Assembly: GCA_023416195.1 (NCBI GenBank)
Contig: JAEZID010000053.1
Coordinates: 1-33,413 of the forward strand
DNA length: 33,413 bases
From: Pseudomonadota bacterium
GTDB taxonomy: Bacteria > Pseudomonadota > Alphaproteobacteria > Azospirillales > Azospirillaceae
Direction of reading: 5' to 3'
This document shows, in pieces, positions 16,373-26,601 of the stretch. Below the pieces are notes generated by a model. The model did not search any database and had not been told where the DNA came from. It was given only the letters and a program-made list of their open reading frames with translations. The first letter of the stretch is position 1. Every line of letters starts with the position of its first letter. Made by a program: the position numbers and the translations under genes.

Positions 16373-17038
16373 ATGACAGACATCGAATGGCGCATCAGCG
16401 ACACGCTCGTCCCCTACCCCGAGGCGCTGGCCGAGATGGAGGCGCGCGTCGAGGCGATCCGGGCCGGCACCGCGCCGGAGCTGGTCTGGCTGCTGGAGCA
16501 CCCGCCGCTCTACACCGCCGGCACCAGCGCCCGCGACGAGGATCTGCTGGAGCCCGACCGCTTTCCGGTCTACCGCGCCGGCCGTGGCGGGCAGTTCACC
16601 TATCACGGGCCGGGGCAGCGCGTGGCCTACGTCATGCTGGACCTGAAGAAGCGCGGGGCCGACATCCGCGCCTTCGTTCAGGATCTGGAGGAATGGCTGA
16701 TTCGCACGCTCGCCTCCTTCAACATCAAGGGGGAGCGGCGCGAGGGGCGCGTCGGCATCTGGGTCAACAAGCAGCCCTACGGCGGCGCCCCCGGCCAGGA
16801 GGACAAGATCGCCGCCATCGGCGTGCGGGTGCGCCGGTGGGTGACCTTCCACGGCATTGCCCTGAACGTGGAGCCGGACCTGTCCCACTTCGCCGGCATC
16901 GTGCCCTGCGGCATCAGCGAACACGGGGTGACGTCGATCGTCGGCCTCGGCCATCTGGTGACCATGGAGGATGTCGATTCGGCGCTGATCGCAACCTGGC
17001 CGGAGGTGTTCGGGCCGGAGGTGTTCGGGGAGGAATGA
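16373..17038 (+). CDS. lipB: Octanoyltransferase LipB
   Basis: This 221-aa LipB moves octanoyl groups from octanoyl-ACP to lipoyl domains of 2-oxoacid dehydrogenases and the glycine cleavage H protein. Signatures: RAGRGGQFTYHGPGQ (68-82), DKIAAIGVRVRRWVTFHG (144-161) with catalytic Lys145, and GIVPCGISEHGV (175-186) with the acyl-carrying Cys179. The start at 16373 fits the family length; the open frame extends upstream to 16274 but only through the tRNA leader region. The last residues (PEVFGPEVFGEE) come from a 15-bp tandem duplication. No lipA is present in the window. Confidence 0.96.
   Translation: MTDIEWRISDTLVPYPEALAEMEARVEAIRAGTAPELVWLLEHPPLYTAGTSARDEDLLEPDRFPVYRAGRGGQFTYHGPGQRVAYVMLDLKKRGADIRAFVQDLEEWLIRTLASFNIKGERREGRVGIWVNKQPYGGAPGQEDKIAAIGVRVRRWVTFHGIALNVEPDLSHFAGIVPCGISEHGVTSIVGLGHLVTMEDVDSALIATWPEVFGPEVFGEE
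16999..17028 (+). repeat. 15-bp tandem duplication in the lipB 3' end
   Basis: The 15-mer GCCGGAGGTGTTCGG occurs twice in a row (16999-17013 and 17014-17028), in frame, giving PEVFG-PEVFG at the LipB C-terminus. It looks like a slippage duplication tolerated at the protein end. Confidence 0.85.
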
Positions 17039-17058
17039 CGCCTCCGGCGCGGGCGGTT

Positions 17059-17532
17059 TTACTTCTTCGCGGGCGTGGCCTGCGGGTCGTCGTTGAGGAC
17101 CCGCAGATCCTCGTTGGTGATGGAGACGACCGTGCAGGCGGTGGTGTCGCCGTTGCGGAACAGGTAGATCAGCTTGCGGTCGGCCAGATTCTTGGTATCG
17201 ACCAGATTCAGGCCATGACCGAAGGCGACGCCCAGGATCTCGCCCTTGAAGACGGCGCGGAAGCGGAGCGGCGACAGTTGCCGGAAATGCCGCGCGGCGC
17301 AGGCGTCGCTCAGCTTCTTCTCGAACCGGCCGGCCTTGCGCCAGTCCTGGGTCGAGCGGATCGTCACCCATTGCGGCGGCAGCGGGTACGGCACCACCGG
17401 CGGGGACAGAGGCAGGTTGTAGCCGCCCGGCGGCACCGGCGAGAGGTGCTGCGGATCCGTCTTCTCCAGCGGGCTCTGGGCGAAAGCGGGGAGAGCGGCG
17501 ACGAGCAGAATCGTGAACGCGAGGCGCTTCAT
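17059..17532 (-). CDS. Secreted protein of unknown function, 157 aa
   Basis: It has a clear signal peptide (MKRLAFTILLVAALPAFAQS; cleavage after about residue 18), a Pro-rich linker (PPGGYNLPLSPPVVPYPLPP) and a globular part of about 100 residues with two cysteines (DACAARHF, TACTVVS), probably periplasmic with one disulfide. I do not recognise the family. The ATG at 17532 lies 2 bp after a TGA that ends the +1-frame continuation of the preceding small gene, which suggests an operon. The long open frame continues upstream past this ATG, but the codon composition there is wrong for this frame, and the signal peptide argues for the start given. Confidence 0.7.
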   Translation of the reverse strand: MKRLAFTILLVAALPAFAQSPLEKTDPQHLSPVPPGGYNLPLSPPVVPYPLPPQWVTIRSTQDWRKAGRFEKKLSDACAARHFRQLSPLRFRAVFKGEILGVAFGHGLNLVDTKNLADRKLIYLFRNGDTTACTVVSITNEDLRVLNDDPQATPAKK

Positions 17533-17534
17533 CG

Positions 17535-17874
17535 TCACACCCGCACGTCGAAGCCCTGCTTCCCGATCTCCTTGCCCATGGATTCGGCGGCCTGGAGGGT
17601 GAAGCTTTCGGACTGCGCGTTCATCATCGGTGTGTTCGAGGACACCCTGCATCCGCGCCAGCGCGTCGTCGGCCTGCGCGACACCGCTTCTGGCGTTGTT
17701 GCCCACCCCGTCCACGAGATCGCGCAGGCGGCCGGTCAGGTCCTGAAGGCTGGCGCTGAGCAGGAAGGCGGGGTCGGAGTCGTCCTTCTTCCCGGCCTTG
17801 TCCTTCGCGGCGGAGGCGCGGGTGAAGGCGGTCGCCAGCATGTCCTTCATCGACGTCCGTCTCGGCCCGATCAC
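17535..17874 (-). pseudogene. Small charged protein gene with an apparent frameshift
   Basis: Translation from a GTG at 17874 (GGGAGG 5 nt upstream) gives a lysine/aspartate-rich helical protein with good GC3 down to about 17630 (ADDALARMQGVL). From there the GC3 signal moves to the next frame, which reads NTPMMNAQSESFTLQAAESM and ends in GFDVRV at a TGA (17535-17537), 2 bp before the ATG of the secreted protein. A one-base change near 17630 would join both parts into one protein of about 112 aa. It could be a true frameshift, a sequencing error, or two genes (a 30-aa gene could start at the ATG at 17627). The function is unknown; it lies 77 bp downstream of the toxin gene. Confidence 0.5.
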
Positions 17875-17951
17875 GGCAGCCTCCCAGGAAAGCGGGAACA
17901 GGCCGCCAGCCTAGTCGGATCATGGCTAACGAAACCCTAACCCACGTGCCC

Positions 17952-18944
17952 CTAGAGCAGGAAGCTGCTGAAGCGGCCCTTGTTGGTGTCGCGCTCGGGC
18001 GACGGGGTCCTCGCGCGGCCCCGTTTGGAGTCCGTGTCCGAATCATAATCCGGAATGCTGCGGACCCTTTCGTATCTGTGGCTTCCGTTGCATCGCGTGC
18101 ACAGGGCCCGCAGCTTCGACGGGTCGTCATGGTCGGCCCGGATGACGTGGGCCGGCTTGCTCTTCAGCTTTTCGTAACGGCCACTCCACGGCGGATTGTG
18201 GTCCATCGCGACCGCCCGCATCGTCTCCTTCTTTCCCTTCTTCTTCGTGATGTAGGTGTAGTCCACAAGCTTGAACGAGCCATTCTTTTCGTAGGCGAGC
18301 GGCCTGCCGCAACCCGGACAGGTCCACACCGCGTCATAGGCGGCGTTGTGATACTTCTTGGGATGGGCGGAGGTTCGGATCACCTGCTCGACGGTGCTGG
18401 ACGAAAATGTCCAGCGCGGAGGGCCCTTCTGCGTCGGCTCATAGCTCTCGTCGCTGCTGTCGTCTTCCTCCTCGCTGCTGCTGGAGTCCTCCCCCTCGCT
18501 TTCGGTCTCCATGCGCTGGATGACGCCGCGCGACGGCGCGACGGCTTGACGTTGCACCACCGCGCCCAGCGGAGAAGGCCCGCGTACGGCGGCATGGTGC
18601 GCCGGACATCCGCCCCCGGCCACGGGCGGCCGCAAGGGGAGATTGGAACGATGGTCCGGGCGCGCCCCCGGGGCGAATTTGGGCTGCACGGCGAGGACCG
18701 GTCCATGGGCCGGCGCGGGCGGCCCCACCGGCGCGGCCGCGCGCTTTGGCTGCACGGCAGGAGACGGGCCGGCGCGGTGGGCCGGAACCGGAGGACCGGG
18801 AAGCGGCGGGGACGGGCGCGACGATGCCGACTTCGCCTGGATCGAGTGCGCCTGAATCGGGTGCGCCTGGACCTGCTGCGGTCCTCCGACGTTCCCCGGC
18901 CAACGGATGGCGGGCGTCCCGGTCTGGGGAAACCGCTGCGTCAT
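17952..18944 (-). CDS. Modular toxin-like protein with C-terminal HNH nuclease (candidate injection-system effector)
   Basis: This 330-aa protein has two parts. Residues 1-145 are Pro/Ala-rich and disordered, with repeated V/I-Q motifs: VQAH (25), IQAH (30), IQAK (35), VQPK (64, 86), VQRQ (130) and IQRM (142). A run of Ser/Glu/Asp follows (146-168). Residues 205-292 form an HNH/treble-clef nuclease: CPGC (209-212), AMDHNPPW (Asp248/His249) and LRALCTRCNGSHRYE with Cys282, Cys285, Asn286 and His289. The tail is basic. VQPK/IQR repeats before a toxin domain are, as I recall, typical of DUF4157-type and contractile-injection-system cargo. AGGAG sits 8 nt before the ATG. No injection apparatus or recognised immunity gene is in the window. 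The C-terminal part is poorer in GC than its surroundings, which suggests transfer. Confidence 0.75.
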   Translation of the reverse strand: MTQRFPQTGTPAIRWPGNVGGPQQVQAHPIQAHSIQAKSASSRPSPPLPGPPVPAHRAGPSPAVQPKRAAAPVGPPAPAHGPVLAVQPKFAPGARPDHRSNLPLRPPVAGGGCPAHHAAVRGPSPLGAVVQRQAVAPSRGVIQRMETESEGEDSSSSEEEDDSSDESYEPTQKGPPRWTFSSSTVEQVIRTSAHPKKYHNAAYDAVWTCPGCGRPLAYEKNGSFKLVDYTYITKKKGKKETMRAVAMDHNPPWSGRYEKLKSKPAHVIRADHDDPSKLRALCTRCNGSHRYERVRSIPDYDSDTDSKRGRARTPSPERDTNKGRFSSFLL

Positions 18945-19084
18945 GCGCCGCGCTCCTGATCCATGGTTGATGGCGCTTCCACCCGCCCCTGGCGAGCCGC
19001 GTGGAGTATGAACAGTTATGGGGGCGGAGTCACCAGCGCATGCCATCCCGCCCACGGCGCGCCGTCCTGAAGCCTGACAGCCCG

Positions 19085-19375
19085 TCACACCGTGGAGCGC
19101 TGCTCGAAGGGGCCGGTGCCGGGATCCTCGGCCAGTTCGATGACGATGTCGCGGACGATGGCGGCGGACGGCCCCTCGCGGCAGGCCTCCAGCATGCGGT
19201 CCACGGCGGCGGCGGGACCGGCGAAAACCGCCTCGACCGTGCCGTCGCTGCGGTTGCACACCCAGCCGTTCAGGCCGAAGGCCGAGGCCGTCTCCACCGT
19301 CCAACCCCGGTACCAGACGCCCTGCACCCGCCCATGGATGCGGGCGCGGACCGATTTGCGATCGTTGTCAGCCAT
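19085..19375 (-). CDS. acyP: Acylphosphatase
   Basis: This 96-aa protein is full length for the family, with the phosphate cradle GRVQGVWYRGW (15-25, catalytic Arg23) and GWVCNRSDGTVEAVF (37-51, catalytic Asn41). It hydrolyses carboxyl-phosphate bonds such as acetyl- or carbamoyl-phosphate in the cytosol. The start overlaps the end of the 2TM gene by 8 nt, so it is the third gene of the acyl-CoA ligase, 2TM and acylphosphatase operon. The pairing with an acyl-CoA ligase may be coincidental. Confidence 0.95.
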   Translation of the reverse strand: MADNDRKSVRARIHGRVQGVWYRGWTVETASAFGLNGWVCNRSDGTVEAVFAGPAAAVDRMLEACREGPSAAIVRDIVIELAEDPGTGPFEQRSTV

Positions 19376-19616
19376 GGCCGGACTCCGTCTTGGCCTTGCC
19401 CCACCAGCCCATGACGTAAGCCGCGTGCACGGCCAGGGGAGCGCCCCAGGCGACCAGCGGAAAGAGGAACCAGGGCGAGCCCGGCGCCAGCAGGGCGTTG
19501 ATCGGGACCAGAACGACCATCACGCCGAAATAGGCGATCAGGTGGTTCAGGAAGCCGCGCAGGCGCTTGCGCCGGGCCGCGTCGGCCGCGGCGTTGTCCG
19601 GTTGCAGGTCGCTCAT
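19368..19616 (-). CDS. Small 2TM-domain membrane protein
   Basis: This 82-aa protein is of the '2TM domain' type. A basic segment (RRKRLRGFLNHLIAYF) leads into two hydrophobic helices (about 26-44 and 49-68) joined by a short loop (APGSPWFLF), and it ends in a polar tail. Proteins with this fold are often fused to, or neighbours of, signalling proteins; the function is unknown. Its ATG overlaps the stop of the acyl-CoA ligase gene, and its end overlaps acyP, so the three are translationally coupled. Confidence 0.8.
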   Translation of the reverse strand: MSDLQPDNAAADAARRKRLRGFLNHLIAYFGVMVVLVPINALLAPGSPWFLFPLVAWGAPLAVHAAYVMGWWGKAKTESGHG

Positions 19617-21325
19617 GCCGTGCCGGAGGCGCTCTTGCGGCGCGCCTCCTCCTCGTCCAGAAGGGCCTTGCGGTTGAGTTTGCCAATCATGGTCTTGGGC
19701 AGCTCGTCACGGAATTCGATCACCTTGGGCATCTCGATGGGCGACAGCTTGTCCTTCAGGAAATCCAGCAGGTCGTCCCGCGTCAGGCTCTGGCCGTCGT
19801 CCAGGCGGATGTAGGCCTTCACCGTCTGGCCCCGATATTCGTCGGGCAGGCCGGCCACCACGCATTCGGCCACGGCCGGGTGCAGATAGATCGCCTCCTC
19901 CACGTTGCGCGGGTAGACGTTGAAGCCGCTGCACAGGATCATGTCCTTGATGCGGTCCACGATGAAGGTGTAGCCGTCCTCGTCCATGGTGCCGACGTCG
20001 CCGGTGTGCAGGCGGCCGTCGACGAGGGTCATGGCGGTCTCGCTGGGCTTCTTCCAATAGCCCTTCATGACCTGGGGGCCGCGGATGCAGACCTCGCCCT
20101 TTTCGCCGGGCGGCAGGACGCGGCGGGGCTCCTCCAGGCTGACGATCTCGATCACCGTGCCGGGCAGCGGCAGGCCGATGGAGCCCGCCTTGTTCACCCC
20201 CGTCATCGGGTTGGCGGTGGCGACCGGCGAGGCCTCCGACAGGCCATAGCCCTCGACCAGGGTGCAGCCGGTGTTGCGCTCGAACGTCTCCTTCACCTCG
20301 ACCGGCAGCGGCGCGCCGCCGGAGATGCAGAAGCGGATCGAGGACAGGTCGTACTGCGACAGGTTCTTGTGGTGGTTGATGGCCGTGTAGATGGTCGGCA
20401 CCGCCGGGAACAGCGTCGGCTTCTTCTTGTGGATCGTCTCCATGACCTGATTGAGGTCGAAGCGCGGCAGCATGACGATCTCCGCCCCGAAGCGGATGCT
20501 GAAGTTCATCACGACGGTCATGGCGAAGACGTGGAAGAAGGGCAGAACGCCCAGCATCCGTTCCTGCCCCGGCCGGGCGCCGTGGAACCACAGGGCGCAC
20601 TGGATCGTGTTGGCGTGGAGGTTGGCGTGCGTCAGCATCGCCCCCTTGGGCACGCCCGTGGTGCCGCCGGTGTATTGCAGGACGGCGATGTCCTCGTCCG
20701 GGTCGATGGCCACCGGCTGCGGACGGCCGTCGTTGGCGACGAGTTGCTTGAAGAGCAGGTGCCGGTCGTCGGTCGGGATGCGCGCGATCTCCGCCCGCTT
20801 GACGACGGGAAACAGCAGGTTCTTCGGGAAGGGCAGGATGTCGGCCATGGAGCAGACGACCAACCGCTTCAGCCGCGATTCGGCGAGCATGCGGGCCATC
20901 TTGTCGTAGAGCACCTTGAGATCGAGCGTGACCATCATCTCGATCCCGCTGTCGGCGATCTGGTGTTCCAGCTCGCGCTCGGCGTAGAGCGGGTTGAAGT
21001 TCACCACCGTGCCGCCCGCCTTCAGAATCGCATAGTAGCAGATCACGTAATAGGGGGTGTTGGGCAGGAACAGGCCGACCCGGACGCCCTTCCCCACCCC
21101 GGCCGCCTGGAACCCCTTGGCGGCGCGGTCCACCATGCGCGCGACCTCGGCGTAGCTGGTGCGCTTGCCCATGAAGTCGAGGCAGGGCCGGTCGGCGAAG
21201 CGGGTCGCTGCCTCATCCAAAAGTGCCGTCAGAGGCCGCGATGGAATCGGGGCGTTCCAATCGACCTCCGCAGGGTAACTCCGTTCCCAGGACCGCTCCG
21301 GCAGGTTGCGGGCCGCTTCGCCCAT
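19613..21325 (-). CDS. fadD: Long-chain fatty-acid-CoA ligase (FadD-like)
   Basis: This 570-aa member of the adenylate-forming superfamily has the P-loop-like motif LQYTGGTTGVPKGAMLTHAN (about 220-239), the A5 motif EGYGLSEASPVA, the A7/A8 region RLHTGDVGTMDEDGYTFIVD and the linker DRIKDMILCSGFNVYP, and the catalytic lysine near the C-terminus in KTMIGKLNRK. It activates fatty acids to acyl-CoA through acyl-AMP, at the membrane surface. The start at 21325 has GGGGAGGA 7 nt upstream; an ATG five codons earlier lacks a site. It heads the operon with the 2TM and acylphosphatase genes. Confidence 0.93.
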   Translation of the reverse strand: MGEAARNLPERSWERSYPAEVDWNAPIPSRPLTALLDEAATRFADRPCLDFMGKRTSYAEVARMVDRAAKGFQAAGVGKGVRVGLFLPNTPYYVICYYAILKAGGTVVNFNPLYAERELEHQIADSGIEMMVTLDLKVLYDKMARMLAESRLKRLVVCSMADILPFPKNLLFPVVKRAEIARIPTDDRHLLFKQLVANDGRPQPVAIDPDEDIAVLQYTGGTTGVPKGAMLTHANLHANTIQCALWFHGARPGQERMLGVLPFFHVFAMTVVMNFSIRFGAEIVMLPRFDLNQVMETIHKKKPTLFPAVPTIYTAINHHKNLSQYDLSSIRFCISGGAPLPVEVKETFERNTGCTLVEGYGLSEASPVATANPMTGVNKAGSIGLPLPGTVIEIVSLEEPRRVLPPGEKGEVCIRGPQVMKGYWKKPSETAMTLVDGRLHTGDVGTMDEDGYTFIVDRIKDMILCSGFNVYPRNVEEAIYLHPAVAECVVAGLPDEYRGQTVKAYIRLDDGQSLTRDDLLDFLKDKLSPIEMPKVIEFRDELPKTMIGKLNRKALLDEEEARRKSASGTA

Positions 21326-21517
21326 GATCGTCCTCCCCATCGCTTTTGGGTGCCCCCTCTGGTTTGCGGTGGGGCTTTGCGGCAATTGTACCCCTTTTCC
21401 TGGCGAAATGGGCCGCGACATGCTCCGCCGCAAGGCCGGTCGGCCGGATAGGCTGTTGCCTTTCGGCTACTGCGGAAGGGCATAGCAGCCCCAATGCACC
21501 GTCAGACCAATTAAGGG

Positions 21518-21546
21518 CATTTTCGATAACGTCTTCGATGTATAAT
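21518..21546 (+). promoter_or_regulatory. Putative cheD promoter
   Basis: A perfect TATAAT lies at 21541-21546, about 45 nt before the cheD ATG; the -35 position (around 21518-21523, CATTTT) is poor. This sits in an A/T-richer stretch between fadD and cheD. Seen: the box; inferred: its use. Confidence 0.4.
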
Positions 21547-21591
21547 GAAGACTGATCCTGCCCGGACTCCGGGCGTTGAAGGAGCGGCCCC

Positions 21592-22281
21592 ATGCCACTG
21601 TCCGGCATCTCACGGCCCGGCATCAGCGCGTTCCAGCCGCCCGGCGACCCCGCCGACGGCTATGAGCGGCGTAGCGCCGCCCTGGACGGCGTGCGCGTCG
21701 ACGGCAGCTACTTCGATCCGGAATTCCAGGCCTATGTGGTCCCGGTGGTGCTGGGGCATCACCGCATCTCCAGCCGCGCCGACGACATGCTGGTGACGAC
21801 TCTCGGCTCCTGCGTCGCGGCCTGCCTTCACGATCCGGTGGCGCGGGTCGGCGGCATGAACCATTTCCTGCTGCCGGGGGCGCCGGTGGGCGGCGACAGC
21901 TTCGGCGTGGCGACCCGCTACGGCAGCGTGGCGATGGAGCGGCTGATCAACGACCTGCTGGAGCGCGGCGCCCGGCGCGAGCGGCTGGAGGTCAAGGTGT
22001 TCGGCGCCTCCCGCGTCATCGAGACCAGCATGGACGTGGGCGCCAGCAACGCGGCCTTCGTGCTGGACTATGTGCAGCGGGAAGGGCTGGCGCTGTCCGG
22101 CCATGATCTGGGCGGACCGGTGGGCCGGCGGGTGCATTTCTTCCCGACCACCGGCAAGGCCTTCCGCCGCCTGCTGCGGCCGGAGACGGAGCGCGAGACG
22201 ATCCATCAGGAACTGGATTTCCTGAAGATCCTGAAACGGACCCCCGTCGAAGGGGAAGTGGAGCTGTTCGACCGGCGCTGA
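21592..22281 (+). CDS. cheD: CheD chemoreceptor glutamine deamidase (orphan)
   Basis: CheD deamidates glutamines on methyl-accepting chemotaxis receptors. This 229-aa copy has the catalytic Cys74 in LVTTLGSCVAACLHD (67-81) and His91 in GGMNHFLLP (87-95). Compared with typical CheD (about 160-170 aa) it carries some 50 extra residues at the N-terminus and a C-terminal tail (FLKILKRTPVEGEVELFDRR). AAGGAG is 7 nt before the ATG. No other chemotaxis gene is in the window, so its receptors and CheB/CheR partners are elsewhere. Cytosolic. Confidence 0.92.
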   Translation: MPLSGISRPGISAFQPPGDPADGYERRSAALDGVRVDGSYFDPEFQAYVVPVVLGHHRISSRADDMLVTTLGSCVAACLHDPVARVGGMNHFLLPGAPVGGDSFGVATRYGSVAMERLINDLLERGARRERLEVKVFGASRVIETSMDVGASNAAFVLDYVQREGLALSGHDLGGPVGRRVHFFPTTGKAFRRLLRPETERETIHQELDFLKILKRTPVEGEVELFDRR

Positions 22282-22288
22282 CCGGCTC

Positions 22289-23347
22289 TTACCGCAAGGC
22301 ATGGGCGGCCTCGACGGCCATCCATTCGGCCTGGGCGCCGTCCTCCCCGTCCGTGAAGACAGCGATGGTCAGAGGGCTGGGGCCGGGGACATGATAGGCG
22401 ACCGGCGTGCAGCCGGGGCCGCCGCCGGTGTGGCCCCAGAAGGGACCGGCCTCGCCGTCCAACTCCACCATCAGGCCGAGGCCGTAGGCGGGCTCCACCC
22501 AAGGACGGTCGCGCATCGGGGCGATGACGGGCTCGGCTTGGGTCATGCGGGAGAGAAGGTCGGGCGGCAGCAGGGCGCCGGTGAACAGGCCGTGCAGGAC
22601 GCGGGCGGTGTTCAGGGCGCTGGCGGCGACGACTCCGTGGGAAACCCAGCCGGGGTGGTAGAGCGGGACGACGGGAACCGGCGTGCCGTTGCCGCCGTCA
22701 CCAGAACCCAGATAGGGGCTGGGGCCGAAGAGCAGCGGCTCCAGATCCGCGCGGCGGGTCGGGACGGTGGGGCCGCCAAGACCAGCATCGATGCCGAGGG
22801 GCTGGAAGAGCTTGCGGGTCAGAACCTCGGCGAAGGAGAGGCCGGTGGCGCGCTCCAGCACCCGTTTGACCAGCAGATAGCCGATGTTGGAGTAGGAGAA
22901 CTCGCGGCCGGGCTCGGTGTAGAGGTGGTCGGCGCGGCAGCGGGCCAGGAACTCGTCCTCGCTCCAGGGCTCTGCGCCGGAACGGACGGCGGCGTGGTAC
23001 AGGGGCATGCCGCCGTAATTGTGGAGGGCGGCGCGGTGGGCCAGCACCTGCGCCAGCGTGATGCGGGCGGCGGGACCGAAGTCGGGCAGCCAGCGGTCCA
23101 GCGGGGCGTCGAGGTCGAGGACGCCACGGGCCGCCAGACGCAGGACGGCGGCGGCCGACATGGTCTTGGTGATGCTGTAGGTCAGGAAGCGGGACGCGGG
23201 GTCCGGCGGGTCGCAGCCGTCGCGGGCCAGGCCGACGGTCCAGGCATCGTTGCCCTTGCAGACGGCGAGGACGGCAATTCGGGCGGAATTCGGGCCGGGG
23301 TCCTCGTTGAGGAGGTTGGTGAGTGCCTGGGCCGGGTCGCGGGTCAC
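22289..23347 (-). CDS. Serine hydrolase, beta-lactamase/class C family
   Basis: This 352-aa protein of the beta-lactamase-related family has the three active-site motifs: SITK (58-61, nucleophile Ser58 and Lys61), the tyrosine motif YSN in REFSYSNIGYLL, and HTG in FWGHTGGGPG near the C-terminus. No signal peptide is visible, so it may be cytosolic, like many esterase/peptidase members. The GTG start overlaps the TGA of the hemerythrin gene (GTGA), so the two are translationally coupled. Substrate unknown (esterase, D-aminopeptidase and beta-lactamase are all possible in this family). It converges with cheD. Confidence 0.85.
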   Translation of the reverse strand: MTRDPAQALTNLLNEDPGPNSARIAVLAVCKGNDAWTVGLARDGCDPPDPASRFLTYSITKTMSAAAVLRLAARGVLDLDAPLDRWLPDFGPAARITLAQVLAHRAALHNYGGMPLYHAAVRSGAEPWSEDEFLARCRADHLYTEPGREFSYSNIGYLLVKRVLERATGLSFAEVLTRKLFQPLGIDAGLGGPTVPTRRADLEPLLFGPSPYLGSGDGGNGTPVPVVPLYHPGWVSHGVVAASALNTARVLHGLFTGALLPPDLLSRMTQAEPVIAPMRDRPWVEPAYGLGLMVELDGEAGPFWGHTGGGPGCTPVAYHVPGPSPLTIAVFTDGEDGAQAEWMAVEAAHALR

Positions 23348-23763
23348 GCGGCGGTGGCGCCATGCTTGGCGGCGAGCCAGAGGCCCAGCGCCTTGTCGTC
23401 GCGGAGGATGTGGCCGACCAGCCAGTTGCCCACGAAATCCACGATGCGGGCGGGCGGCAGGGCGGCCCCCGTCTCGTCCATCAGATCGGTGAAGTGGTTG
23501 ATCTGATCCAGCAGGTCGCCGTGGAGCTGCCGGTGCCGGCCATAGTCGGGATAGCCGTGGCGGCGCATGATCCCCTCCTCCCGTTCGAAATGTTCGCCGA
23601 CGTGGCGGACGAGATCGTCGAGGGTGGTGCGCAGGAAGGCGGCGTCGCCCTGGCGGGCCGGGTCGGCGAGGCGCTGGAACAGCTCCACCAGATCCCGGTG
23701 TTCGCGGTCGATGGCGGGGGAGCCGACACACAGGTCGTCGGTCCAGGCGAGGGAGGTCGTCAT
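23344..23763 (-). CDS. Bacteriohemerythrin
   Basis: This 139-aa single-domain hemerythrin has the diiron ligands in order: His22 (DREH), HVGEHFEREE (His57/58, Glu62/63), HRQLHGD (His77, His81) and HILRDD (His118, Asp122/123). It binds O2 reversibly at a carboxylate-bridged diiron site and may sense or buffer oxygen, which suits a microaerophile. It is the first gene of a two-gene unit with the serine hydrolase. A terminator lies just before its start (23783-23808) and isolates it from ppdK. Confidence 0.93.
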   Translation of the reverse strand: MTTSLAWTDDLCVGSPAIDREHRDLVELFQRLADPARQGDAAFLRTTLDDLVRHVGEHFEREEGIMRRHGYPDYGRHRQLHGDLLDQINHFTDLMDETGAALPPARIVDFVGNWLVGHILRDDKALGLWLAAKHGATAA

Positions 23764-23782
23764 AAGATTATTCTACTATAAG

Positions 23783-23812
23783 AAAGGCCCCCTTGGGAGG
23801 GGGCCTTTCCTT
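23783..23812 (-). terminator. Rho-independent terminator of ppdK
   Basis: AAAGGCCCCC (23783-23792) pairs perfectly with GGGGGCCTTT (23799-23808), loop 6 nt; the minus strand continues TTTCTTAT. It ends the ppdK transcript 32 nt after the stop codon and separates it from the hemerythrin gene. Confidence 0.85.
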
Positions 23813-23839
23813 ACCTCAACGATTGGTCGCGCCCGACCG

Positions 23840-26533
<2,694 letters not shown>

Positions 26534-26561
26534 CGTGAAATCCTCGTTCACTCTCATGGTC

Positions 26562-26601
26562 GTCCGGTACCGGACCGCACGGTGGTATAACTGGTATGAC
26601 C
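26562..26601 (-). promoter_or_regulatory. Candidate operator upstream of ppdK
   Basis: A perfect 14-bp palindrome GTCCGGTACCGGAC (26562-26575) lies 29 bp before the ppdK start, next to a direct repeat TGGTATAAC-TGGTATGAC (26583-26600). ACTGGTATGACC resembles boxes of the FadR/PdhR group of GntR regulators, but the resemblance is partial. Seen: repeats; inferred: regulator binding. Confidence 0.3.
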
